From NCBI RefSeq assembly GCF_037940415.1, contig NZ_CP149798.1:4869001-4933000 (forward strand): a DNA stretch of 64,000 nt, written 5' to 3'. Source of the DNA: Streptomyces sp. f51. GTDB taxonomy: Bacteria > Actinomycetota > Actinomycetes > Streptomycetales > Streptomycetaceae. Below the pieces are notes generated by a model. That model worked only from the letters and a program-made list of their open reading frames with translations, searched no databases and was not told the DNA's origin. Position 1 is the first letter of the stretch; each line of letters opens with the position of its first letter. Position numbers and translations under genes: made by a program. This document shows, piece by piece, positions 15,178 through 23,264 of this stretch.

Positions 15178-16850
15178 GCGACTCCTCCGCGAATCCCGCC
15201 TCCCCGGCGTCCGCGGCCTCCCCTCTGGTCGAAGTCAGCGATCTCGTCGTCGACTTCGGGGACCTGCGCGCCGTCGACGGGCTCTCCTTCCGGCTGGAGA
15301 AGGGCGCGGCGCTCGGCCTGGTCGGCGAGTCCGGTTCGGGCAAGTCCACCGTGGCCTCGGCCCTGCTGGCGCTGCACCGGGGCACCGGCGCGCGGGTCGA
15401 CGGCACGGTCCGCGTGGCGGGCGTCGACGTCCGGCGAGCGTCCGACGACGACCTGCGCGGGCTGCGCGGCCGGAAGGCGGCCATGGTCTTCCAGGACCCG
15501 CTGTCCTCCCTCGACCCGTACTACGCGGTCGGCGACCAGATCGCCGAGGTCTACCGGGTGCACACCCGGGCCTCCCGGCGGGCGGCACGCGCGCGTGCGG
15601 TGCACGTCCTCGACCGCGTCGGCATCCCGGACGCGGCCCGTCGGTCCCGCTCGCGTCCGCACGAGTTCAGCGGCGGCATGCGCCAGCGCGCCCTCATCGC
15701 CATGGCCCTGGTCTGCGAACCCGAGCTGCTGATCGCCGACGAGCCCACCACGGCCCTCGACGTGACCGTCCAGGCGCAGATCCTCGACCTCCTGCACACC
15801 CTGCGGCAGGAGACCGGGACGGGTCTGCTGCTGGTCACCCATGACGTCGGCGTCGCGGCCGAGAGCGTCGACGAGATCCTGGTGATGCGGCACGGACGGG
15901 CCGTCGAGCACGGTCCGGTCGGTGCCGTCCTCGGCGCGCCCCGGGAGCCGTACACCCGCGAACTCCTCGGCGCCGTCCCCCGCGTCGACACCCCCCGGAC
16001 GGCCCGGCCGTCCGGGCCGGAGGCCGGCAACGGTCCGGGCGAGGACGTCCGCACCGACGACGTCGTCCTCGAAGCGGCCGGACTCCGAAGGGAGTTCGGG
16101 CGCGGCAAGCGCCGGTTCGCGGCCGTCGACGACGTGTCGCTGACCGTCCGCCGGGGCCAGACCCTCGGCGTCGTCGGCGAGAGCGGCAGCGGCAAGACGA
16201 CCCTGGGAAGGATGCTGGTCGGCCTGTTGGAGCCCACGGCCGGCGCGGTCCGCCACGAGGGGCGCGAACAGTCCGGTGTCCGCCCCTCGGTGCAGATGGT
16301 CTTCCAGGACCCGGTGTCCTCCCTCAACCCCCGGCGGAGCGTGGGCGAGTCCATCGCCGACCCGCTGCGGGCGCGCGGGGAGAAGGACGAGGGGCGCATC
16401 CGGGGGCGCGTACGGGAACTGCTGGAGCGCGTCGGACTCGACGGGGCGCACTACGACCGCTACCCGCACGAGTTCAGCGGCGGACAGCGCCAGCGCGTCG
16501 GCATCGCGCGGGCGCTGGCCGCCGAGCCGCGGGTGATCGTGTGCGACGAGCCGGTCTCCGCGCTCGACGTCACCACGCAGGCCCAGGTGGTCGCCCTGCT
16601 CGGCGAGCTCCAGCGGGAACTCGGGCTCGCGCTCGTGTTCGTGGCGCACGACCTCGCCGTCGTACGCCAGGTCAGCGATCACGTGGCGGTGATGCGGCGC
16701 GGCCGGCTCGTCGAGTACGGCCCCGCCGACGAGGTCTACGAACACCCCCGCGACCCGTACACCAGGCAACTCCTGGCCGCCGTACCGGCGCTCGACCCGG
16801 AGGTCGCGGCACGGCGCCGCGCGGAACGGAGGGAGCCGGCCCCGGTCTGA
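15174..16850 (+). CDS. fused double ATPase of peptide-type ABC transporter (DppD-DppF)
   Basis: 558 aa with two complete nucleotide-binding domains in one chain. First half: Walker A GESGSGKST, signature EFSGGMRQR, Walker B LLIADEPT, H-loop THDV. Second half (from about residue 300): GESGSGKTT, EFSGGQRQR, VIVCDEPVSALD, AHDL. Each half ends with the peptide-importer pattern REPYTRELL / RDPYTRQLL. It energises the two permeases. The ATG overlaps the permease stop. As the only ATPase gene of the operon, the fusion supplies both subunits. Confidence 0.9.
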   Translation: MSDSSANPASPASAASPLVEVSDLVVDFGDLRAVDGLSFRLEKGAALGLVGESGSGKSTVASALLALHRGTGARVDGTVRVAGVDVRRASDDDLRGLRGRKAAMVFQDPLSSLDPYYAVGDQIAEVYRVHTRASRRAARARAVHVLDRVGIPDAARRSRSRPHEFSGGMRQRALIAMALVCEPELLIADEPTTALDVTVQAQILDLLHTLRQETGTGLLLVTHDVGVAAESVDEILVMRHGRAVEHGPVGAVLGAPREPYTRELLGAVPRVDTPRTARPSGPEAGNGPGEDVRTDDVVLEAAGLRREFGRGKRRFAAVDDVSLTVRRGQTLGVVGESGSGKTTLGRMLVGLLEPTAGAVRHEGREQSGVRPSVQMVFQDPVSSLNPRRSVGESIADPLRARGEKDEGRIRGRVRELLERVGLDGAHYDRYPHEFSGGQRQRVGIARALAAEPRVIVCDEPVSALDVTTQAQVVALLGELQRELGLALVFVAHDLAVVRQVSDHVAVMRRGRLVEYGPADEVYEHPRDPYTRQLLAAVPALDPEVAARRRAERREPAPV

Positions 16851-16944
16851 TCCGGGAGCCGCGCTCACGGAAACGTGTCCGCGTGATCTCGTAGCGTGGC
16901 GAAACGCGGCCTGCGCGGGAAAGTTACGACCGTTCACCCCTTCT

Positions 16945-16978
16945 GGTGGTGCGACGGACAACCGTCCGTCGTACCACC
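16945..16978 (+). terminator. terminator or leader hairpin after the ABC operon
   Basis: A 15-bp stem (16945-16959 with 16964-16978, one G-U pair) and a 4-nt loop, 95 bases after the ATPase stop and 57 bases before the next gene. It most likely ends the ABC operon. With no U tract, a role in the glycosyltransferase leader is also possible. Confidence 0.6.
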
Positions 16979-17034
16979 GCCTTGTCCGCATACCTTCGTC
17001 CCGCTGCGAGCCGCCGGGTCAACGGCGGCTCCCC

Positions 17035-18795
17035 ATGCGGGAGATCGGGGGTGTGCTCGTGCGCATCGGACTGCTTACGGAGGGTGGCTATCCGTATGTG
17101 AGCGGTGATGCCGGACTCTGGTGCGACCGGCTCGTGCGCGGGCTCGGGCAGCACGAGTTCGACATCTACGCGCTCAGCCGCACCGAGCACCAGGAGGACC
17201 GGGGCTGGGTCGGGCTGCCGCCCCAGGTCGCCCGGGTCCGTACGGCACCGCTGTGGACGCCGTACGAGGACGGGGCGGTGTACGGCCGCCGGGCCAGGCG
17301 CCGGTTCGCCGAGGCGTACGGGGAACTCGCGGCGGCGGTGTGCGGGGGGCCGGGGGTCCCCGAAGCAACGGGGGAGCCGGCGGATTCCGCCGGCGCCGAG
17401 GCGGACCGTTTCGCCAGCGCCCTGTACGCGCTGGCCGAACTCGCCCGGGACGAAGGCGGACCGGCGGGCGCCCTGCGCTCCGAGGACGCGGTGCGCATCC
17501 TCGAACGCGCCTGCCGCGCACCCGGCGCGCTCCGCAGCGCGGGCACCGCGCGGGTCCGCGACCTGCTCGCCGTCGCCGCGCACATCGAGCGCGCCCTGCG
17601 CCCCCTCTCGCTCGACTGGTACGAGGACGACGCGCTCGGCTCCGCGGACCTCTGCCACGCGGCGGCCGGCGGGGCGGCGGCACTGCCCGGCCTCCTCGCC
17701 CGGCACCTGCTCGGCGTCCCGCTGCTGGTCACCGAGTACGGTGTGCATCTGCGGGCGCACTACCTCGCCCCCGCGACCCTCGAAGAGGCCCCGGCCGTGC
17801 GCGCCCTGCTCGCCGCCTTCCACGGCCGGCTCGCCACCGAGGTCTACCGCGCCGCCACCCTCGTGACTCCCGGCAACACGCACGCCCGCCGCTGGCAGGA
17901 GCGCTGCGGAGCCGACCGCGCCAAACTGCGCACGGTCCATCCCGGCATGGAGGCCGCGCGCTTCGCGGACGTCGGGGAGGCGGTGCCGGGCAGCCCGTGC
18001 GCGGACCCCGACACCCTGGTGTGGGTCGGCCGCGTGGAACCGGCCAAGGACCTGATCTCCCTGCTGCACTCCTTCGCCGAGATCCGCAGGGCCGAGCCCC
18101 GGACCCGGCTGCGGATCGTCGGCGCCGCCGCCGAGGCCCCCGAGGCGGCCACCTATCTGGCGCACTGCAAGGCGCTGGCCGCGCAGCTCTTCCCCGACGA
18201 GGCCGACGGCGCCCACGCCGTCGGCGACAACCCGGTCTCCTTCGAGGAGATCGGCGGCCCGGAGCTGCCGAGCCTCGCGGAGGCCTACGCCTGCGGCGCC
18301 CTCGTCGTCCTGTCCAGCGTCGTGGAGGGCTTCCCGGTCAGCCTGGTCGAGGCCATGCTCTGCGGCCGGGCCACCGTCTCCACGGACGTGGGCGCCGTCG
18401 TCGAGGTCATCGGCGGGACGGGTCTCGTGGTCCCGCCGCGCAATCCGCGGGCGCTCGCCGAGGCGTGCGTGACGCTGCTGCGCGACCCCGAACGCCGTGA
18501 GCGGCTCGGCGCCGCCGCCCGCGCCCGCGCCCTCGAACTTTTCACCGTCGAGCAGAACATCACGGCATTTCACAGCATTTACCTGGAGATCGTCTCGCAC
18601 TCCCCGGTGCGCCGGGTCGTCGTGGACGAGGCGGGGGAGCCGCGCCCCTTCGGCACCCCCGCCGAGGCCCGGGTGCCAGGCCGCTGGACCGGGACCCGCT
18701 TCACGACCGAGCGCAGGCCGCGCTGGGCGGAGGGGGCGCCGGTACGGGCCACCGTGCCCCCGCCGGTACCCGTCGCCGTGGGGGAGGGCACATGA
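17035..18795 (+). CDS. PelF-type GT4 glycosyltransferase (DUF3492 N-domain)
   Basis: About 586 aa. The N-terminal half is DUF3492-like: IGLLTEGGYPYVSGDAGLWCDRLVRGL, then TEYGVHLRAHYL. The second half is a GT4 domain with VGRVEPAKDLISLLHSF and the nucleotide-sugar site SSVVEGFPVSLVEAMLCGRATVSTDVG. In Pel systems this enzyme polymerises UDP-N-acetylhexosamine in the cytoplasm. A roughly 70-residue Pro/Arg-rich tail is extra. The start is uncertain: ATG 17035, GTG 17053 or GTG 17059, the last giving the family-like VRIGLLTEGG. The membrane protein, epimerase and spherulin-4-type genes follow closely on the same strand. GT fold and family confident; product inferred. Confidence 0.85.
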   Translation: MREIGGVLVRIGLLTEGGYPYVSGDAGLWCDRLVRGLGQHEFDIYALSRTEHQEDRGWVGLPPQVARVRTAPLWTPYEDGAVYGRRARRRFAEAYGELAAAVCGGPGVPEATGEPADSAGAEADRFASALYALAELARDEGGPAGALRSEDAVRILERACRAPGALRSAGTARVRDLLAVAAHIERALRPLSLDWYEDDALGSADLCHAAAGGAAALPGLLARHLLGVPLLVTEYGVHLRAHYLAPATLEEAPAVRALLAAFHGRLATEVYRAATLVTPGNTHARRWQERCGADRAKLRTVHPGMEAARFADVGEAVPGSPCADPDTLVWVGRVEPAKDLISLLHSFAEIRRAEPRTRLRIVGAAAEAPEAATYLAHCKALAAQLFPDEADGAHAVGDNPVSFEEIGGPELPSLAEAYACGALVVLSSVVEGFPVSLVEAMLCGRATVSTDVGAVVEVIGGTGLVVPPRNPRALAEACVTLLRDPERRERLGAAARARALELFTVEQNITAFHSIYLEIVSHSPVRRVVVDEAGEPRPFGTPAEARVPGRWTGTRFTTERRPRWAEGAPVRATVPPPVPVAVGEGT

Positions 18796-19928
18796 CGATC
18801 GACAGCGCGGAACCGGGCGCTCCGGACAGGGCCGGCCACCGCGAGGAGCCGGACCGGTCCGCCGGGCGACGCGGTGGCGTGGACCCGGTGAAGGCGCTCG
18901 TGCACCGTCACCGCGAGCTCTGCGCACGGGCCGTGGACCCGCTGGAGATCGCGGCGGGCCTTGAGGCCCACGGGGTCACCGACCGGACCGCCGCGCGCCT
19001 GCGGCACCGGGACGTCTTCTCCCTCGCCGAGGAGATGTACGCCCGCGCGGCACGCGACGGAGAGGAAGAGCCCCGCACCGGGACCCCGGACCGCCCCGGC
19101 CCGCGCCCCTACTGGGCGGCGCTCGCGCTGACCCCGGGCGTCCTCGGCGCGGCCGTCGTCGCCGGTCTGCGGCTCACCGACGGGCAACCGCGGCCGGCCG
19201 TCGCCGCGTTCGGCGCCCTGGCCATGGCACCCGCCTTGCACTACGCCTTCCGGCGAGGCCCCCTGAGCACCCGGCGCCGAACGACGGGAGCCGCACGCGC
19301 GTGGACCTGCTGGCTCCTCGCGTACGCCCTCGTCGGCGACGGACTGCTGGGTGCCGCCCGGGACGGCGGCCCGCACGGCCCCTGGCCCCTGGCCACCGCA
19401 TCCGTGCTGGCCCTCTGCCTGGCCTGCGCCCCGGCCGCCTGGTGCGCCCACCTCCTCGCCGCCCGCGCCCGCCGCAGGCTGACCGCGAGCCGTGGCCTGG
19501 AGGAGTTCGCCACCGCCGTACGCCCCCTGCTCCTCGGCGCGTTCGGCCTGTTCGCGGCCGCGCTGTGGGGTCTGCTCGCGCTGTGCGGGGCGGCACTGGA
19601 CGAACCGCCCGCCTACGCCGGAGCAGGTGCGCTCGGCGTACTCCTCCTCCTCGCACGGCTCCTCGCCGCTCACGGCTTCCCCCACGTCCCGGGCCGCGCG
19701 CTCGCCGGCGCGGGCGCGGCGGAGGCCGTCGCCCTCGCCACGGTCTTCGCCGCGCGGCTGCCCGGCTGCTCGTTCCTGGCCGCCCCCGTCGACCGGCTGA
19801 CCTCGGCGGCGGGCCCCGGGGCCGTGCCCGCCCTGGCCTGCGGGGCGGCCGCCCTGGTCCTCCTCGTCCAGGCGGCCCGCACGCTCACCCGCGCCTCGGC
19901 CCACGCCCCGCCCTGCGAGGCCCCATGA
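18792..19928 (+). CDS. polytopic membrane protein of the Pel-like cluster
   Basis: 378 aa. The N-terminal 100 residues are hydrophilic and charged, with a helical segment VDPVKALVHRHRELCARAVDPLEIAAGLEAHGV that could form a cytoplasmic interaction domain. About eight hydrophobic helices follow, from YWAALALTPGVLGAAVVAGL to VPALACGAAALVLLVQAARTL. I do not recognise a family. By position, directly after the PelF-like glycosyltransferase with an ATGA overlap, it may take the place of a PelG/PelE-type export or docking partner, but it is shorter than PelG and no homology is visible to me. Confidence 0.7.
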   Translation: MTIDSAEPGAPDRAGHREEPDRSAGRRGGVDPVKALVHRHRELCARAVDPLEIAAGLEAHGVTDRTAARLRHRDVFSLAEEMYARAARDGEEEPRTGTPDRPGPRPYWAALALTPGVLGAAVVAGLRLTDGQPRPAVAAFGALAMAPALHYAFRRGPLSTRRRTTGAARAWTCWLLAYALVGDGLLGAARDGGPHGPWPLATASVLALCLACAPAAWCAHLLAARARRRLTASRGLEEFATAVRPLLLGAFGLFAAALWGLLALCGAALDEPPAYAGAGALGVLLLLARLLAAHGFPHVPGRALAGAGAAEAVALATVFAARLPGCSFLAAPVDRLTSAAGPGAVPALACGAAALVLLVQAARTLTRASAHAPPCEAP

Positions 19929-20095
19929 CCCACGACCGCCCCACGCCCCGAGCCGAACCCGCACGCCGGGACCTCGCGGACCGAGCCCACCCGGTGGTCC
20001 GCCCAGTGGCCCACCCGGTGGCCCACCCGGTGGTCCGCTCGGCCGGGTGGCCCGAGGGCGTCCGGAACCGGCCCACGACGTCCCCACCGCCGTGA
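19925..20095 (+). CDS. possible short Pro/His-repeat peptide
   Basis: 56 codons. The ATG overlaps the stop of the membrane protein gene (ATGA). It encodes repeats of the type HPVVRPVAHPVAHPVV, from a DNA stretch (about 19987-20039) of near-perfect CACCCGGTGG units. Codon use gives no strong support, so this may be only repetitive spacer DNA. Confidence 0.25.
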   Translation: MTHDRPTPRAEPARRDLADRAHPVVRPVAHPVAHPVVRSAGWPEGVRNRPTTSPPP

Positions 20096-20207
20096 GCCCT
20101 CCCCGGAGTCCGGCCTGCTGCCCGGATCCGGGCCCCTCATCTCCCGCGGGGCCGACACCGCGGGCCCTCTTCCCGACCTACGGCATCACCTCGAAGGAGA
20201 CAGCCAG

Positions 20208-20255
20208 ATGATCACCTCCCGAACCGGAGAATCCGCCCCGGGAGCCGCCCGATGA
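20208..20255 (+). CDS. 15-aa coupled micro-ORF upstream of the epimerase
   Basis: MITSRTGESAPGAAR-stop. It has the best SD in the area (AAGGAGA, about 8 nt upstream). Its TGA overlaps the epimerase ATG as ATGA. The arrangement suggests ribosome loading for the epimerase rather than a functional peptide. Confidence 0.45.
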   Translation: MITSRTGESAPGAAR

Positions 20256-21214
20256 GGGTCCTGCTGATCGGAGCCAACGGCTACCTCGGCCGGTTCGTCG
20301 CCGACAGACTCCTCGCCGACCCGGCCGTGCAGCTCACCGCGCTCGGCCGGGGCGACGACGCCGACGTCCGGTTCGACCTCGCCTCGGGCAGCCCCGGAGC
20401 GCTCACCCGCTTCCTGGACGCGGTGCACCCCGGAGTCGTCATCAACTGCGCCGGCGCCACCCGCGGCGGCGCCCGCGAACTGACCCGGCACAACACCGTC
20501 GCCGTCGCCACCGTCTGCGAGGCCCTGCGCCGCAGCGGCTGCGGCGCCCGGCTCGTCCAGATCGGCTGCGGCGCCGAGTACGGGCCCAGCCAGCCCGGCT
20601 CCTCCACCGCGGAGGACGCCGTGCCACGACCGGGCGGTCCGTACGGAGTGAGCAAGCTCGCCGCGACCGAACTCGTCCTCGGCTCCGGCCTGGACGCGGT
20701 CGTGCTCCGCGTCTTCTCCCCGGCCGGACCCGGCACGCCCGCCGGATCCCCGCTCGGCCGGCTCGCCGAAGCCCTGCGCCGCGCGATGCAGGCCAACGAC
20801 GGTGAACTCAAGCTCGGCGGCCTCGGTGTCCAGCGCGACTTCATCGACGTCCGCGACGTGGCCCGCGCCGTCCACGCCGCCTCGCTGTCCGCCGCGCAGG
20901 GCGTGATCAACATCGGCTCGGGCCGTGCCGTACGCCTCCGCGACGCCGCCGCCGTCCTCGCCCGGGTGGCCGGCTACAGCGGCAGCCTGCACGAACTTGA
21001 CGGTCCGCCCGGCCCCTCCATGCGGCCGGCCATCGGCCACCCCCGCCCCGAACCCGACCACGCGGCCCCGGTCGCCTACCCCTACCCCGACGGCTGCGGC
21101 AGCTGGCAGCAGGCCGATGTGCGCACCGCACGCGACCGGCTCGGCTGGCGGCCCCGGATCAATCTCGAGGAGTCCCTCGCCGACATCTGGATGGAGGCGG
21201 CGTGTCGTATCTGA
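20252..21214 (+). CDS. NAD(P)-dependent sugar epimerase/dehydratase (extended SDR)
   Basis: 320 aa. Rossmann motif GANGYLG at residues 7-13 and catalytic Tyr131/Lys135 in PYGVSKLAATE. YGPSQPGSSTAEDAV precedes the active site, and QRDFIDVRDVARAVHAA is typical of nucleotide-sugar epimerases. Likely reaction: C4 epimerisation or oxidation of a UDP-sugar that feeds the cluster glycosyltransferase; UDP-GlcNAc to UDP-GalNAc would fit the Pel-like context but is not shown. The next gene starts 13 nt before this one ends. Confidence 0.85.
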   Translation: MRVLLIGANGYLGRFVADRLLADPAVQLTALGRGDDADVRFDLASGSPGALTRFLDAVHPGVVINCAGATRGGARELTRHNTVAVATVCEALRRSGCGARLVQIGCGAEYGPSQPGSSTAEDAVPRPGGPYGVSKLAATELVLGSGLDAVVLRVFSPAGPGTPAGSPLGRLAEALRRAMQANDGELKLGGLGVQRDFIDVRDVARAVHAASLSAAQGVINIGSGRAVRLRDAAAVLARVAGYSGSLHELDGPPGPSMRPAIGHPRPEPDHAAPVAYPYPDGCGSWQQADVRTARDRLGWRPRINLEESLADIWMEAACRI

Positions 21215-21951
21215 CCAGGACCGCGACCGGCAGCGCGAGCACCGACCTCGGACTCGGCTTCGGCGTCCCCGGCCATGCCCACCCTCTCGTCGCCCCGACG
21301 GAATGGGACGAACTCACCCGCCCCGGCACCCCCTTGCACTGGGTCGTACTGAACGTGGACAACGGTCCCGGCGAGCGGCCCGACCCGCGCTGTCTGGAGG
21401 CCACGGGACGGCTGCGCAACGCCGGGGTCAGGGTGCTGGGACTCATCGACGCCGGTCACGGGGTGCGGCCCTTCGGCGAGATGATCGCCGACGCGCGCCG
21501 CCACCTCGACTGGTACCAGGCCGACGGCTTCGTCCTCGGCCGCTGCCCCACCGAACGCGCCGCCCTTCCCGACGTCCGCCGGACGGTCGACGAGCTGCGC
21601 GCGCTGCGGGACGGCGCCCACATCGTGTTCGGCCACGGCACCCACCCGCACCCGGGATACGCCGAGTGCGCCGACCAGCTGGTGACGTTCTCGGGGCCCT
21701 GGACCGAATACCGCTGGTCGCAGGTCGCCGAGTGGACCGCCGACTATCCCCCCGAGCGCTTCTGCCACTTCGTGCACGGCGTGCCGCGCGGCCATCTGGA
21801 CGAGGCGCTGCGCATCGCTCGCTGGCAGGGCGCCTCGACGATCTACTTCACCGACCGCTCCGACCACGGCGGGACGGTCGACCCCTGGGAGACGATGCCC
21901 GGCTACTGGGACGAGATCGTCTCGCGGATCGGAACGGGTGTCTCGGAATGA
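21202..21951 (+). CDS. spherulin-4 / GH114-type protein
   Basis: 249 aa of the spherulation-specific family 4 TIM-barrel type: LGLGFGVPGHAHPL, HWVVLNVDNGPGERPD, RVLGLIDAGHGVRP, HLDWYQADGFVLGRCPTE. Related GH114 enzymes are endo-alpha-1,4-polygalactosaminidases, and PelA hydrolase domains share this general fold. I see no signal peptide, so it may act in the cytoplasm or leave by another route; that is odd for a polysaccharide hydrolase. GTG 21202 overlaps the epimerase gene by 13 nt. Family call fairly firm, activity inferred. Confidence 0.75.
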   Translation: MSYLTRTATGSASTDLGLGFGVPGHAHPLVAPTEWDELTRPGTPLHWVVLNVDNGPGERPDPRCLEATGRLRNAGVRVLGLIDAGHGVRPFGEMIADARRHLDWYQADGFVLGRCPTERAALPDVRRTVDELRALRDGAHIVFGHGTHPHPGYAECADQLVTFSGPWTEYRWSQVAEWTADYPPERFCHFVHGVPRGHLDEALRIARWQGASTIYFTDRSDHGGTVDPWETMPGYWDEIVSRIGTGVSE

Positions 21952-21970
21952 AGATGGGCGTGGCAGTGTT
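21945..21970 (+). promoter_or_regulatory. sigma-R type promoter of moeZ
   Basis: GGAAT (21945-21949), exactly 18 bp, GTT (21968-21970). The expected start is about 40 nt before the moeZ GTG. It overlaps the end of the spherulin-type gene. Confidence 0.65.
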
Positions 21971-22014
21971 ACGGAGAGAACAACCGTAGTGATAGACCGA
22001 CCAACGGAGTCCCC

Positions 22015-23193
22015 GTGTCGCTGCCACCCCTGGTAGAGCCAGCCTCTGAGCTCACCGTAGACGAGGTCCGCAGGTACTCCCGCCACCTGATCATCCCCGA
22101 TGTGGGCATGGACGGGCAGAAGCGGCTGAAGAACGCCAAGGTGCTCTGTGTGGGCGCCGGCGGCCTCGGATCGCCGGCGCTGATGTACCTGGCCGCGGCG
22201 GGCGTCGGCACGCTCGGCATCGTGGAGTTCGACGAGGTCGACGAGTCGAACCTCCAGCGCCAGATCATCCACAGCCAGGCGGACATCGGCCGTTCCAAGG
22301 CCGAGTCCGCGCGCGATTCCGTGCTGGGCATCAACCCGTACGTGAACGTGGTCCTTCACGAAGTGCGGCTCGAGGCCGAGAACGTGATGGAGATCTTCAG
22401 CCAGTACGACCTGATCGTCGACGGCACCGACAACTTCGCGACCCGTTACCTGGTCAACGACGCCTGTGTGCTGCTCAACAAGCCGTACGTGTGGGGCTCG
22501 ATCTACCGCTTCGACGGCCAGGCCTCCGTCTTCTGGTCCGAGCACGGTCCCTGCTACCGCTGCCTCTACCCGGAGCCCCCGCCGCCGGGCATGGTCCCCT
22601 CGTGCGCCGAGGGCGGCGTCCTCGGCGTGCTGTGCGCGTCCATCGGCTCCATCCAGGTCAACGAGGCGATCAAGCTCCTCGCCGGCATCGGTGAGCCGCT
22701 CCTCGGCCGCCTGATGATCTACGACGCCCTGGAGATGCAGTACCGCCAGGTCAAGGTCCGCAAGGACCCGAACTGCGCGGTCTGCGGTGAGAACCCCACC
22801 GTCACCGAGCTCATCGACTACGAGGCCTTCTGCGGTGTCGTGTCCGAGGAGGCGCAGGAGGCGGCCGCCGGTTCGACGATCACTCCCAAGCAGCTCAAGG
22901 AGTGGATCGACGACGGCGAGAACATCGAGATCATCGATGTCCGCGAGGTCAACGAGTACGAGATCGTCTCGATCCCCGGCGCGAAGCTGATCCCCAAGAA
23001 CGAGTTCCTCATGGGCACCGCCCTGGAGACCCTGCCGCAGGACAAGAAGATCGTCCTGCACTGCAAGACGGGTGTCCGCAGTGCGGAGGTCCTCGCGGTC
23101 CTGAAGTCCGCCGGTTTCTCCGACGCGGTGCACGTCGGCGGCGGTGTGATCGGCTGGGTCAACCAGATCGAGCCCGAGAAGCCGGTGTACTGA
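22015..23193 (+). CDS. moeZ: adenylyltransferase/sulfurtransferase MoeZ
   Basis: 392 aa. The MoeB/ThiF adenylation domain has ATP site GAGGLGSP (residues 47-54), DESNLQRQIIHS, zinc cysteines CYRC and CAVCG, and the Cys of MVPSCAEGG. The C-terminal rhodanese domain (about 285-390) has active-site Cys350 in LHCKTGVRS. It activates and thiocarboxylates small sulfur carriers (MoaD, CysO, ThiS type) for molybdopterin, cysteine and thiamine synthesis. The GTG start has GGAG upstream. The sigma-R-type promoter suggests thiol-stress induction. A terminator follows at 23220. Confidence 0.95.
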   Translation: MSLPPLVEPASELTVDEVRRYSRHLIIPDVGMDGQKRLKNAKVLCVGAGGLGSPALMYLAAAGVGTLGIVEFDEVDESNLQRQIIHSQADIGRSKAESARDSVLGINPYVNVVLHEVRLEAENVMEIFSQYDLIVDGTDNFATRYLVNDACVLLNKPYVWGSIYRFDGQASVFWSEHGPCYRCLYPEPPPPGMVPSCAEGGVLGVLCASIGSIQVNEAIKLLAGIGEPLLGRLMIYDALEMQYRQVKVRKDPNCAVCGENPTVTELIDYEAFCGVVSEEAQEAAAGSTITPKQLKEWIDDGENIEIIDVREVNEYEIVSIPGAKLIPKNEFLMGTALETLPQDKKIVLHCKTGVRSAEVLAVLKSAGFSDAVHVGGGVIGWVNQIEPEKPVY

Positions 23194-23219
23194 CCGGCAG
23201 ACCGCCCCGTTCTTTCGAC

Positions 23220-23260
23220 GGCGGGGGTTTCGCGGACCGGGTGTCCGCGAAACCCCCGCC
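23220..23260. terminator. bidirectional terminator between convergent genes
   Basis: A perfect 18-bp stem (23220-23237 with 23243-23260) and a 5-nt loop between the ends of moeZ and the leftward hydrolase gene. Confidence 0.8.
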
Positions 23261-23264
23261 GCCG

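Noticed and set aside
11353..16850. Nickel-specific importer
   Set aside because: No His-rich or NikA-like nickel site is visible in the binding protein, and no nickel enzyme genes are near.
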